The notes under the pieces: model-generated
The model's input: the letters and a program-made list of their open reading frames with translations, nothing else
Database searches by the model: none
What the model was told of the DNA's origin: nothing
Source of the DNA: Fibrobacter succinogenes
Lineage (GTDB): Bacteria > Fibrobacterota > Fibrobacteria > Fibrobacterales > Fibrobacteraceae
Assembly (NCBI GenBank): GCA_902761355.1
Contig: CACWJY010000029.1
Location: 1-40,816 of the forward strand
Length of the DNA: 40,816 nucleotides
Direction: 5' to 3'
Shown: one piece after another, positions 15,991-22,026 of the stretch
Position numbering within the stretch: the first letter of the stretch is position 1
How the letters are laid out: every line of letters begins with the position of its first letter
Made by a program: the position numbers and the translations under genes

Positions 15991-16064
15991 CGGAATATAG
16001 CTCAGCCTGGTAGAGCGCTTGCTTCGGGAGCAAGAGGTCGTGAGTTCGAATCTCGCTATTCCAT
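15991..16064 (+). tRNA. tRNA-Pro (CGG), altered acceptor end
   Basis: A 74-base cloverleaf: acceptor 5' strand CGGAATA, D arm GCTC/GAGC, anticodon stem CTTGC/GCAAG with loop TTCGGGA (anticodon CGG), T stem GTGAG/CTCGC with TTCGAAT loop, acceptor 3' strand TATTCC then A and T. This makes a C1-A72 mismatch and U73, whereas bacterial tRNA-Pro normally has C1-G72 and A73, both recognition elements for ProRS. A second copy of the 3' end at 16208-16223 carries the expected G and A. CCA is not encoded. The gene is clear; whether the product is charged is not. Confidence 0.85.
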
Positions 16065-16084
16065 AGCAAATAGAGCGAGATGAA

Positions 16085-16203
16085 GAACTCACGAAGTGAG
16101 TTCGACTAAATCACGCCATGAGCGAAGCGAATTATGCGTGATTTAGAGATTTTGGCGCAAGCCAAAACCCGAAGGGCAAAGCCTGAAACGAAGTGAAGGC
16201 TTT
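16085..16203 (+). repeat. array of abutting hairpins behind tRNA-Pro
   Basis: Five hairpins follow each other with 0-3 bases between: GAACTCAC-GAA-GTGAGTTC (16085-16103); CTAAATCACGC/GCGTGATTTAG (16106-16146) with GCGAAGC in its apical region; TTTTGGC-GCAA-GCCAAAA (16150-16167); CCC-GAA-GGG (16168-16176); AAAGCCT/AGGCTTT (16178-16203). A sixth, ACGCC-GAA-GGCGT (16225-16237), stands between the two displaced tRNA ends. The C(GAA)G loops are of the type that forms unusually stable single-stranded DNA mini-hairpins. No coding function is seen. Confidence 0.8.
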
Positions 16204-16207
16204 GTCT

Positions 16208-16223
16208 AATCTCGCTATTCCGA
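16208..16223 (+). repeat. displaced copy of the tRNA-Pro 3' end (keeps G72/A73)
   Basis: AATCTCGCTATTCC is identical to 16049-16062 (14 bases, end of T loop to acceptor), followed here by GA, which would restore C1-G72 and A73. Confidence 0.8.
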
Positions 16224-16240
16224 TACGCCGAAGGCGTCAC

Positions 16241-16252
16241 TCTCGCTATACC
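16241..16252 (+). repeat. third, degenerate copy of the tRNA-Pro 3' end
   Basis: TCTCGCTATACC differs from the tRNA end by one base. It overlaps the stop codon and last codons of the convergent higA gene. Confidence 0.55.
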
Positions 16253-16542
16253 GGCACAAAAGTCTTAATTTTGTTCAATTCCTCGGCGATTTCGATTTTA
16301 AGATTACGAATGTCAATATCATCTTGCAAAGAGATGAAGTAATCGTCAGAAACGCCAAAGAATTTTGCAAGCCTCAGAGACGTGTCAACCGTAATCCGCC
16401 TGCGATCGTGAAGAATGTCCTGAATTCTTGAAACAGGGACATTGATTGCCTGGGCGACTTTGTAAGCAGACAAACCCATAGGCGTAAAAAACTCTTCGTT
16501 CAGGATTTCTCCAATAGTAGGTGTTTCAATATGTTTGCTCAT
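16246..16542 (-). CDS. higA: HigA-type antitoxin (XRE family)
   Basis: A 98-residue DNA-binding antitoxin. Residues 23-75 form an HTH (LSAYKVAQAINVPVSRIQDIL, then RRRITVDTSLRLAKFFGVSDDYFISLQ), the usual HigA layout with TIGEILNEEFFTPMGLS in front. It would neutralise the HigB toxin encoded 9 bp upstream and repress the operon. The toxin-first order is typical of higBA. Its last codons overlap the third tRNA-Pro 3' end copy. A fragment encoding a nearly identical C-terminus (DDIDIRNLKIEIA...) lies on the opposite strand at 18694-18771. Confidence 0.92.
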   Translation of the reverse strand: MSKHIETPTIGEILNEEFFTPMGLSAYKVAQAINVPVSRIQDILHDRRRITVDTSLRLAKFFGVSDDYFISLQDDIDIRNLKIEIAEELNKIKTFVPV

Positions 16543-16551
16543 GGCCTGCTC

Positions 16552-16833
16552 CTAGTGGTAGTCAACAATCTCTACGTTATAAAAGCGTCCTTCGTTCACC
16601 GAAAAACAAATACGCCACTGATCGTTTATGCGTATAGAGTATTGTCCTTCTCTGTCTCCATGCAAAGCCTCTAAATGATTGTTCGGAGGTATCCGCAAAT
16701 CGTTCAAATTTTTGGCGATGTCTATCATCATGAGTTTTCTTAGGGCCACCTTTTGGATTGTATTTGGCAACCGTCTTGAAAACTCCTGATTATAGACGAG
16801 TTCCGTTTCTCTGTCCGCAAAACTTTGTATCAT
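16552..16833 (-). CDS. higB: HigB-type toxin (RelE superfamily)
   Basis: A 93-residue ribosome-dependent mRNA interferase of the HigB group: MIQSFADRETELVYN at the start, ALRKLMMIDIAKNLNDL, RIPPNNHLEALHGDR, and the strongly conserved end GQYSIRINDQWRICFSVNEG with VEIVDYH. Length and both ends match full-length HigB, so the start is reliable. Unusually, a consensus promoter (TTGACA-17-TATATT) ends only 2 bases before this ATG, so a transcript from it would begin inside the gene. Confidence 0.92.
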   Translation of the reverse strand: MIQSFADRETELVYNQEFSRRLPNTIQKVALRKLMMIDIAKNLNDLRIPPNNHLEALHGDREGQYSIRINDQWRICFSVNEGRFYNVEIVDYH

Positions 16834-16835
16834 CC

Positions 16836-16864
16836 AATATACCTATTTTATGTGTATATGTCAA
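16836..16864 (-). promoter_or_regulatory. consensus promoter touching the higB start codon
   Basis: Minus strand TTGACA (16859-16864), 17 bp, TATATT (16836-16841), then GG and the higB ATG. The expected transcription start is near 16829, inside codon 2. Confidence 0.65.
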
Positions 16865-16891
16865 GTGGGTAGAAGACATTTATAAAGCCCT

Positions 16892-16934
16892 CTATTACTA
16901 TACACGCTCTTTTGAGGCGTTTGAATACCAATTT
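16892..16934. repeat. 43-bp repeat upstream of higBA, copy 1
   Basis: Begins CTATTACTATACACGC and ends ATACCAATTT; 38 of 43 bases match the copy at 17678-17720, counted by eye. Both copies lie about 55-60 bp upstream of a toxin gene on the minus strand and contain a conserved TATAGT on that strand (possible distal -10) and a small CGCCT...GCG inverted repeat. They also bracket the second toxin-antitoxin pair. Confidence 0.7.
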
Positions 16935-16970
16935 TTTGAAAATTTATTTCTTTTTACAGGAAGTCAAACG

Positions 16971-17282
16971 CTACGCCGAAAGTGTCTTCAGCAATTCTTT
17001 CTTGGTTGCACCTAACGCGAAGAACATCTTGATCATCAGTTCAAGGGAAACGCTGGAGTCCGCATGTTCCACTTTGGCGTAACGAGACTGGCTCGTTTTC
17101 GCGATAATTGCGGCAGAGACTTGAGTTTCACCAAGAGACTTCCGCTTGGCAACCAACGCCTTAGCCAAAGCGACCTTCATTTCAACAATCGCCATTTCAG
17201 CGGGACTCAACCCCAAAAACTCGTCGACATCCCCGACTTTCCATCCCTTCTTCTGCAGTCTTTCTTTCTTCAACTTATCCAT
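16971..17282 (-). CDS. XRE-family antitoxin of the second TA pair
   Basis: A 103-residue helix-turn-helix protein: an N-terminal extension (KKERLQKKGWKVGDVDEFLGLS) common in antitoxins that pair with phage Gp49-like/HigB toxins, then LAKALVAKRKSLGETQVSAA and KTSQSRYAKVEHAD (recognition helix region), ending SLELMIKMFFALGATKKELL. It should bind and neutralise the toxin encoded 3 bp upstream and repress the operon. Confidence 0.88.
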   Translation of the reverse strand: MDKLKKERLQKKGWKVGDVDEFLGLSPAEMAIVEMKVALAKALVAKRKSLGETQVSAAIIAKTSQSRYAKVEHADSSVSLELMIKMFFALGATKKELLKTLSA

Positions 17283-17285
17283 AAA

Positions 17286-17621
17286 CTAATCCTCCGCATC
17301 ATAAGATTTCAATCGTTGACGACACAAGTCTAGAACCTCATCAGGCGTTTTGTTCGTTTTCTTTTCAGTCCATAGAATCACGACTATAGCGTCCGCATCA
17401 ATCCGATAAAATAATCTCCATATCTTATTTTCATCTCGAATGCGAAGTTCATGACAATGAATTCCAATTGACGGCATCGGGCGACTCTGTGGAAGTGACA
17501 GATTCATTCCCGATTGCAACATTCGTAACAGATATCCGGTTTCAATCCTCGCTTTTTGAGATAACGGTGGTGTCTGCGGCTGTTCATGCAGCCAAACCAA
17601 TGGTTTATGACTCGGACTCAC
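17286..17621 (-). CDS. RelE/HigB-like toxin (Gp49-like family)
   Basis: A 111-residue toxin with GTG start. Matches the phage-derived Gp49-like/HigB group: KPLVWLHEQPQTPPLS, ARIETGYLLRMLQSGMNLSLP, SRPMPSIGIHCHELRIRD, WRLFYRIDADAIVVI and EVLDLCRQRLKSYD. Predicted to cleave mRNA on ribosomes. As at the neighbouring higB, a promoter (TTGACT-17-TATATT, 17624-17652) ends 2 bases before the start codon. Confidence 0.88.
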   Translation of the reverse strand: MSPSHKPLVWLHEQPQTPPLSQKARIETGYLLRMLQSGMNLSLPQSRPMPSIGIHCHELRIRDENKIWRLFYRIDADAIVVILWTEKKTNKTPDEVLDLCRQRLKSYDAED

Positions 17622-17623
17622 AA

Positions 17624-17652
17624 AATATATATCAGATTTGACATAAAGTCAA
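17624..17652 (-). promoter_or_regulatory. promoter touching the second toxin start codon
   Basis: Minus strand TTGACT (17647-17652), 17 bp, TATATT (17624-17629), two Ts, then GTG. Same geometry as the higB promoter. Confidence 0.6.
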
Positions 17653-17677
17653 GGGCTAAGGTGAATTTTTGCACCCC

Positions 17678-17720
17678 CTATTACTATACACGCTTTTTTC
17701 AGGCGATTTATTACCAATTT
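17678..17720. repeat. 43-bp repeat upstream of the second TA pair, copy 2
   Basis: Shares 38 of 43 bases with 16892-16934; identical in CTATTACTATACACGC and in the CCAATTT end. Confidence 0.7.
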
Positions 17721-17745
17721 GCAGGTAAAATGATTTTAACGGGAC

Positions 17746-17773
17746 AAAAAAACACCCGTCCGAGACAGGTGTT
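17746..17773 (-). terminator. terminator of the FISUMP lipoprotein gene
   Basis: Minus strand AACACC...GGTGTT arms (17768-17773 and 17751-17756) with inner GTC/GAC pairing, then a run of seven Ts. Confidence 0.85.
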
Positions 17774-17807
17774 GAATCGATTACAAAATTAAATTCTATG
17801 CCGTATT

Positions 17808-18659
17808 TTAGTCCTTTAGACAACGAATAGAGAATCCGTAGTACTTGTCGCTGGGGGACAAGCTCGCCATCTCGCTGTAAATCAATCTCATGCTGTACGC
17901 GTAGTCGTTATTGTACTCAGTAGAACTCCAGAAGGACGTACCAACGCCTTCTTCGTCGAACCCAAAGAGTTCCCTGTTGCCAGCAGGCAGTGCGGAAAAA
18001 CTGTAGATGTCCGTGCCGTTGCCATTACTATACCAACCCGTCTGTGACTTGAGCCATCTACCTGCCTTTAACGAGCCGCCCACAGTAGTAAACAGGACAT
18101 TCCATTCGTCATCATTAGGCAGGTGCCACCCCTCTGGACAAATACCCTGAACTGTGCCCGTAAGGCCACATTCCTCGTGGTAGCCGCAGTCCAGCGGGTT
18201 CGCGACACCGTTCGCGAGTTTTACAGAATCAATGGCCGCAGCCCATGAGTACAGGCGACCATATTTATCACAGTATTCAGGGGAATTGTTATAGCACCAA
18301 CTATTTCCCTTTAAACTCGGCGTTTCGTAGTTATCAGCATAGTTGAGATTTTCCGCCATCCATATCTGACCACCAATAGTCACGGTCTTGTAGACCAGAC
18401 CATCACGATTATCCGTTAAAGTCTTTTTCGCAGCATCGTATACACTACCAGCTAGAGACGAACCAAAATCCGCTTCCGAGCTAGAGCAAACCGCATCTTC
18501 GGCAGAGCTTGATAATTCTTCAGCCTTTTCGCTACTACTCTGAGTAACATTTTCAAAAGATCCATTGTTTACCGACGTAGACGAAGAGTCATCGCCGCAA
18601 GCAGCAAAGAAAAGAACAGCAGATAATGCAACGCCTAGAATAAAAGTTTTTCTATTCAT
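17808..18659 (-). CDS. FISUMP-domain lipoprotein
   Basis: A 283-residue lipoprotein (MNRKTFILG start with AAGGTGG upstream; lipobox LFFAAC). After a Ser-rich spacer (about 25-70) comes the Fibrobacter major paralogous domain: DNRDGLVYKTVTIGGQIWMA, ENLNYAD, CDKYGRLYSWAAA, CPEGWHLPNDDEWNVLF, FSALPAGNRE, FWSSTEYNNDYAYSMRL, and the terminal GFSIRCLKD with paired cysteines. These are very abundant surface-type proteins in Fibrobacter with no proven function. It stands in an accessory stretch with toxin-antitoxin pairs. Confidence 0.88.
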   Translation of the reverse strand: MNRKTFILGVALSAVLFFAACGDDSSSTSVNNGSFENVTQSSSEKAEELSSSAEDAVCSSSEADFGSSLAGSVYDAAKKTLTDNRDGLVYKTVTIGGQIWMAENLNYADNYETPSLKGNSWCYNNSPEYCDKYGRLYSWAAAIDSVKLANGVANPLDCGYHEECGLTGTVQGICPEGWHLPNDDEWNVLFTTVGGSLKAGRWLKSQTGWYSNGNGTDIYSFSALPAGNRELFGFDEEGVGTSFWSSTEYNNDYAYSMRLIYSEMASLSPSDKYYGFSIRCLKD

Positions 18660-18693
18660 AAAGTCCACCTTAATTGATTAAAATATAGATAAA

Positions 18694-18771
18694 GATGACA
18701 TCGACATTCGAAATCTCAAAATAGAGATTGCCTCGGAACTGGACAAAATCAAAACCTTCGAACCCGTGTGA
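18694..18771 (+). pseudogene. higA C-terminal remnant
   Basis: On the plus strand the frame reads DDIDIRNLKIEIASELDKIK then TFEPV and TGA. The intact HigA at 16246-16542 ends DDIDIRNLKIEIAEELNKIK then TFVPV. About 25 codons are preserved, with stops upstream and no HTH region. It is a fragment of a second, diverged higA in the opposite orientation, presumably left when other DNA replaced the rest. Confidence 0.85.
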
Positions 18772-18780
18772 ATTTTCGCC

Positions 18781-18800
18781 GAGGGGGACCCCTCCCCCTC
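18781..18800. other. GC-rich hairpin behind the higA remnant
   Basis: GAGGGGG (18781-18787) pairs with CCCCCTC (18794-18800) around a 6-base loop, in an otherwise AT-rich gap (18772-18934) where no gene is seen. Confidence 0.5.
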
Positions 18801-18934
18801 CTAAAAATAATCGCAATTTTGCAATCAGTTGATTGCACGCACCAGCCATTTCTTGTTTTATCTTTTGCCAAAAATTAAGGAAATTGCGAAAAATGACAAG
18901 GCCGTCCACTTCACAACATTTACACCACAGACAC

Positions 18935-18963
18935 TTTACAAACGAAACTAATTGTTGTATATT
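18935..18963 (+). promoter_or_regulatory. dinJ-yafQ promoter with internal operator-like palindrome
   Basis: TTTACA (18935-18940), 17 bp, TATATT (18958-18963). TACAA/TTGTA inverted repeats overlap the -35 and the spacer end, a plausible site for antitoxin autorepression. The ATG follows 7 bases after the -10, so the transcript should be nearly leaderless. Confidence 0.65.
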
Positions 18964-18970
18964 TAGAGGT

Positions 18971-19246
18971 ATGAGTACCGTGGTAACAAACATACGAATC
19001 GACAAAGAGCTTAAGGCTCAGGCAACCGAACTATTCAACGACTTGGGTTTGACACTTTCCCAAGCGTTTACGGTATTCCTGAAGCAAGCCATTCTGCACC
19101 ACGGCCTGCCTTTTGCCGTTACAAGACCTCCGTCCAAAGAACTCCTCGAAGCCATCAAGGAAGGCGAAGAACTCGCCCACGATCCTAATGCAAAAACTTA
19201 TGCTTCGTTCGATGAACTGCTTGAGGAACTGGACATAAAAAAATGA
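18971..19246 (+). CDS. dinJ: RelB/DinJ-family antitoxin
   Basis: A 91-residue ribbon-helix-helix antitoxin. The start MSTVVTNIRIDKELKAQATE follows AGAGGT and gives the N-terminal DNA-binding strand; FNDLGLTLSQAFTVFLKQAI is the DinJ hallmark and PFAVTRPPSKELLEAI the linker to the toxin-binding tail. Longer in-frame starts upstream lie in the promoter. It overlaps the toxin start by 4 bp (ATGA), so the two are translationally coupled. Confidence 0.92.
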   Translation: MSTVVTNIRIDKELKAQATELFNDLGLTLSQAFTVFLKQAILHHGLPFAVTRPPSKELLEAIKEGEELAHDPNAKTYASFDELLEELDIKK

Positions 19247-19545
19247 GTTCTAAAGACGGATTCAAGTATAATTTACGGATTACAAGCCGCTTCAAGAAGC
19301 ACCTTAAACAAATTGCCAAAAGAAACATAGACAACGTCACAAAGATTAACAATGTTGTCAATTCTCTGCAAAAAGGGGAAACTCTTGAAGCTCGATTTAA
19401 AGACCATGCTTTAGTCGGAAAATGGAACGGCCATAGGGAATGCCACATTCTTCCCGATCTTTTGTTAATCTACAAAATCGAAGAAAACATTCTTATTCTA
19501 GAGCTTGTAGACACCGGCTCTCACGCCGATTTATTCGGGAAATAA
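19243..19545 (+). CDS. yafQ: YafQ-family mRNA interferase toxin
   Basis: A 100-residue RelE-superfamily toxin. YNLRITSRFKKHLKQIAKRN is the N-terminal helix region; LEARFKDHALVGKWNGHREC, HILPDLLLIYKIEENILILE and the terminal VDTGSHADLFGK match YafQ, including the catalytic His-rich positions (DHAL, HREC, SHADLF). Predicted to cut mRNA on the ribosome. The stop abuts the stop of the convergent FISUMP gene. Confidence 0.92.
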   Translation: MSSKDGFKYNLRITSRFKKHLKQIAKRNIDNVTKINNVVNSLQKGETLEARFKDHALVGKWNGHRECHILPDLLLIYKIEENILILELVDTGSHADLFGK

Positions 19546-20151
19546 TTACCTAACGCACCGTACAGAAAAGCCGAAGTTCTTGGGTTTGGACATGTAGCCA
19601 AACGCCATGGACTTGCTGGTGAGATACCACACGCGGGCAGAGCCGGGAGCAACGCCTTCGGAGGAATCATCGCTACTCCAGAAGAAGGCGAACTTGGCGG
19701 TGTTGCCGTAGGTTTCGTCGTCGAAACGGTTGCCGGCAGGCATGGCCGAAAACTTGAGAGTATCGTTGCCGTTGGTATCGCCCGACCAGCCGTAATCTGC
19801 TTTGATCAAGTAGCCCGCGTTAAAGTCGGCACCAGCCACAGTCCAGAGGCTTTCGAAGTCGGCGTGCGTGGGCAAGCGGAACCCGGCGGGGCATGCCTTC
19901 TTGGCTGCATTCCAAGTGTAAAGCCTGCCATAAACCATACATTGGTCATCTTCGTCCTTGTAGCAAAAACTCCCCTCAATTTTGTAATTCAGGTTGTCGC
20001 CCAGCCATTCAAGGCCGGCAATTTTGACCGTGCGGTACGTCTGCTTGTCGCGCGGATCCTTGAATTCGTTTTTCTTTTTGGACTTGGGCGCCGCAAAAGC
20101 AAAAGCGCAAGCAACAAACAAACCAACAAAAATAATAATCCATTTATTCAT
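19546..20151 (-). CDS. secreted FISUMP-domain protein
   Basis: A 201-residue protein that is almost only a FISUMP domain after a signal peptide (about 1-20, ending FAFAA) and a Lys-rich stretch (PKSKKKNEFKD). The domain shows RDKQTYRTVKIAGLEWLGDN, NYKIEGSFCY, GRLYTWNAAKKACPAGFRLP, FSAMPAGNRF, FAFFWSSDD and the terminal FGFSVRCVR. LFVAC at 13-17 might be read as a lipobox, but a signal peptidase I site fits better. Function unknown; it is shorter than the other two paralogs in the window. Confidence 0.85.
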   Translation of the reverse strand: MNKWIIIFVGLFVACAFAFAAPKSKKKNEFKDPRDKQTYRTVKIAGLEWLGDNLNYKIEGSFCYKDEDDQCMVYGRLYTWNAAKKACPAGFRLPTHADFESLWTVAGADFNAGYLIKADYGWSGDTNGNDTLKFSAMPAGNRFDDETYGNTAKFAFFWSSDDSSEGVAPGSARVWYLTSKSMAFGYMSKPKNFGFSVRCVR

Positions 20152-20172
20152 AAAATTCCTCTACAGACAGCA

Positions 20173-21048
20173 TCATTGTTTCTGCAAGACACCCCATCGG
20201 CGTTCAGGATTAGGGCAATGATCTTCGTGACCGTCGGGCCATACCCACACTTCATCTTCGAAGGGGCATGCATCGCATTTGCCCCCAACAGGACAAAGCG
20301 ACATACCCTTTTCAAAAAAAAGACTTCCCTCGTTTTTTACCTTTGAAGAACGAAGTTTTCCCGAATGAAATTCATATCGCAGCTTTTCAAGCAAAGGTTC
20401 CTTAACCTCAAAACGATCCCGAAACGTTCGTGACACACCTTCTAAAAGCACCACCGGATTCCACTTAATACGGTGAATGCCAGCATCTTCCGCAAACAGC
20501 AAAATGTTCTTCGCCCATTCCAGGGCAGACTTTTCATCCGATACATTTTCGCCATGCAGCGTTACCTGCAACGAGACCGTCGAAACCCTAGCCCCCGTCT
20601 TTTGCAAATCATGTCGACATTCAAGCAGTCTCCGAACATTAGCACACCAATATTCAAAATCTATTCCTCCCCCCTCACTCGAAAGTAAACTCACCTTGAT
20701 ATCGCTGCAGGCTTCGAGTAATTCCTTTAAGTACGCCTCACTCCCCCACACACCAGGAAAGCTCCCGTTGGTCGTAATGTTCATCGGGATTCCCAGCGTC
20801 CGGCAAAATTGCAAGAGGTCACTAAATTTCGAATAAAGTAAAGGTTCCCCCATTGTCGAGGGAATCACTTCTTGAAGAACTCGTCGACCTTGTTCGTCAC
20901 ATTTCGACGCATACCTTTCAACAGCCGCTTTCGCCACATCAAAAGGCATTTCGCCGTAACATGTCGCATGCGCCCGCTGATTCAAAAAACACAGGGGGCA
21001 ATGCAAGTTGCACAAATCTGGGTTTGTAAGGAGAGTGATGCGACGCAC
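20173..21048 (-). CDS. radical SAM protein
   Basis: A 291-residue radical SAM enzyme with GTG start and AAGGGG upstream. The [4Fe-4S]-SAM motif is C13-X3-C17-X2-C20 (DLCNLHCPLC), followed by IPSTMGEPLLYSKF (GEP in the place of the GGE motif) and NITTNGSF. The C-terminus has four to five more cysteines (LCPVGGKCDACPFEDE, DHCPNPE), as in proteins with an auxiliary cluster. It resembles short radical SAM proteins of the MoaA/AslB type, but the substrate is not recognisable. The start lies next to the stop of the thioredoxin-reductase-like gene, so both are in one operon. Confidence 0.83.
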   Translation of the reverse strand: MRRITLLTNPDLCNLHCPLCFLNQRAHATCYGEMPFDVAKAAVERYASKCDEQGRRVLQEVIPSTMGEPLLYSKFSDLLQFCRTLGIPMNITTNGSFPGVWGSEAYLKELLEACSDIKVSLLSSEGGGIDFEYWCANVRRLLECRHDLQKTGARVSTVSLQVTLHGENVSDEKSALEWAKNILLFAEDAGIHRIKWNPVVLLEGVSRTFRDRFEVKEPLLEKLRYEFHSGKLRSSKVKNEGSLFFEKGMSLCPVGGKCDACPFEDEVWVWPDGHEDHCPNPERRWGVLQKQ

Positions 21049-21049
21049 T

Positions 21050-21931
21050 CTACCCCTTCTTTTCTCTCAGGTACTTAATCGCCGCAAGCGCTGCTTTTGC
21101 ACCTTCGCCAACAGCAACAGAGACTTGCAAAATTCCACCGGTACAATCTCCCGCGGCATAAAGTCCGGGAACCGTAGTCTGCAAATTTTCATCGAGCGAA
21201 AGCTTTCCTGCATCAAAAGCCGCCCCCGCCTTTAAGGCAAGGTCCGTCGCATTTGCGCTACCCAGGGCCACAAAGAGTCCGTCAAAGTTTTCTTCGGACC
21301 CATCTTCGTAATGCACACCCTTAAAATGCGCACCTTGTGGAGTATTTTCGCCAACAAGTCCCTGCAAGTGCCGCTGCTCAATGCGAATGCCTTCGGGGAA
21401 CTCTGCCGTCAAGGGCGCACCATTGGTGAGAAGCGTAACGCTAGAAACCACCTGCAACAATTCCTGAGCCTCATGAAGAGCATACTCCCCACTCCCAAGC
21501 ACTGCAACATTTTTCTTGCGATAAAAGAAGGAGTCGCACACCGCACAGTAGCTTACACCATGACCTTCCATTTCGGCCATGCCAGCAATCGGCTGACTTC
21601 TACGTGCAGCTCCGGTCGCCATGATGCAGACCTTGCCATGATATTCACCCGCAATTCCCTTCGCCGAGAAATTCGTTCCGTCGAACATCAAATCGATTAC
21701 TTCGTCTTCGGTAATTTTAGCACCAAGAGCCAAGGCCTGCTGCTTACCCACTTCCAAAAGCTGTTCACCTGTCAGCGGTTTTTCTAGACCATAATAGTTC
21801 TGAATCAGGTGCGCCTTTGAAAGAGCACCGCCATCCTTGCCCACTAGTTGCACGTCTAGCCCGGCGCGCAAGCCATAGAGTGCGGCAGAAATTCCAGCAG
21901 GTCCATATCCTAGAATGAGTATATCTGACAT
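21050..21931 (-). CDS. thioredoxin reductase-like flavoprotein
   Basis: A 293-residue FAD protein of the TrxB fold. The start MSDILILGYGPAG follows AAAGAGG. FAD-binding GYGPAG is at 8-13; the redox pair is C129-AV-C132 followed by DSFF; the C-terminal FAD motif is VPGLYAAGDCTGGILQVSVA. The second dinucleotide domain is abnormal: GSGEYA (146-151) replaces GGGxxA, and the HRRD-type motif that binds the NADPH 2'-phosphate is TNGA. It may therefore use another donor (ferredoxin, reduced flavin, or NADH), as known in low-Mr ferredoxin/flavin-dependent relatives; this is inference. It is co-transcribed with a radical SAM gene. Confidence 0.85.
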   Translation of the reverse strand: MSDILILGYGPAGISAALYGLRAGLDVQLVGKDGGALSKAHLIQNYYGLEKPLTGEQLLEVGKQQALALGAKITEDEVIDLMFDGTNFSAKGIAGEYHGKVCIMATGAARRSQPIAGMAEMEGHGVSYCAVCDSFFYRKKNVAVLGSGEYALHEAQELLQVVSSVTLLTNGAPLTAEFPEGIRIEQRHLQGLVGENTPQGAHFKGVHYEDGSEENFDGLFVALGSANATDLALKAGAAFDAGKLSLDENLQTTVPGLYAAGDCTGGILQVSVAVGEGAKAALAAIKYLREKKG

Positions 21932-22026
21932 AAAAACCTCTTTGTATTTCAATTTATACATTTAATAAGATACAAATTATTTATTTTAACTAAGGTTGTT
22001 TTGGGAGATTTGCCAAAAGGATAACA

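Noticed and set aside
18670..19005. 111-codon minus-strand frame between the FISUMP gene and dinJ
   Set aside because: It overlaps the higA remnant, which is recognisable on the plus strand, and the dinJ promoter and start.
15991..20151. Complete integrative element or prophage behind tRNA-Pro
   Set aside because: The tRNA 3' end repeats suggest integration, but no integrase, replication or structural gene is present; only TA pairs and FISUMP proteins follow.
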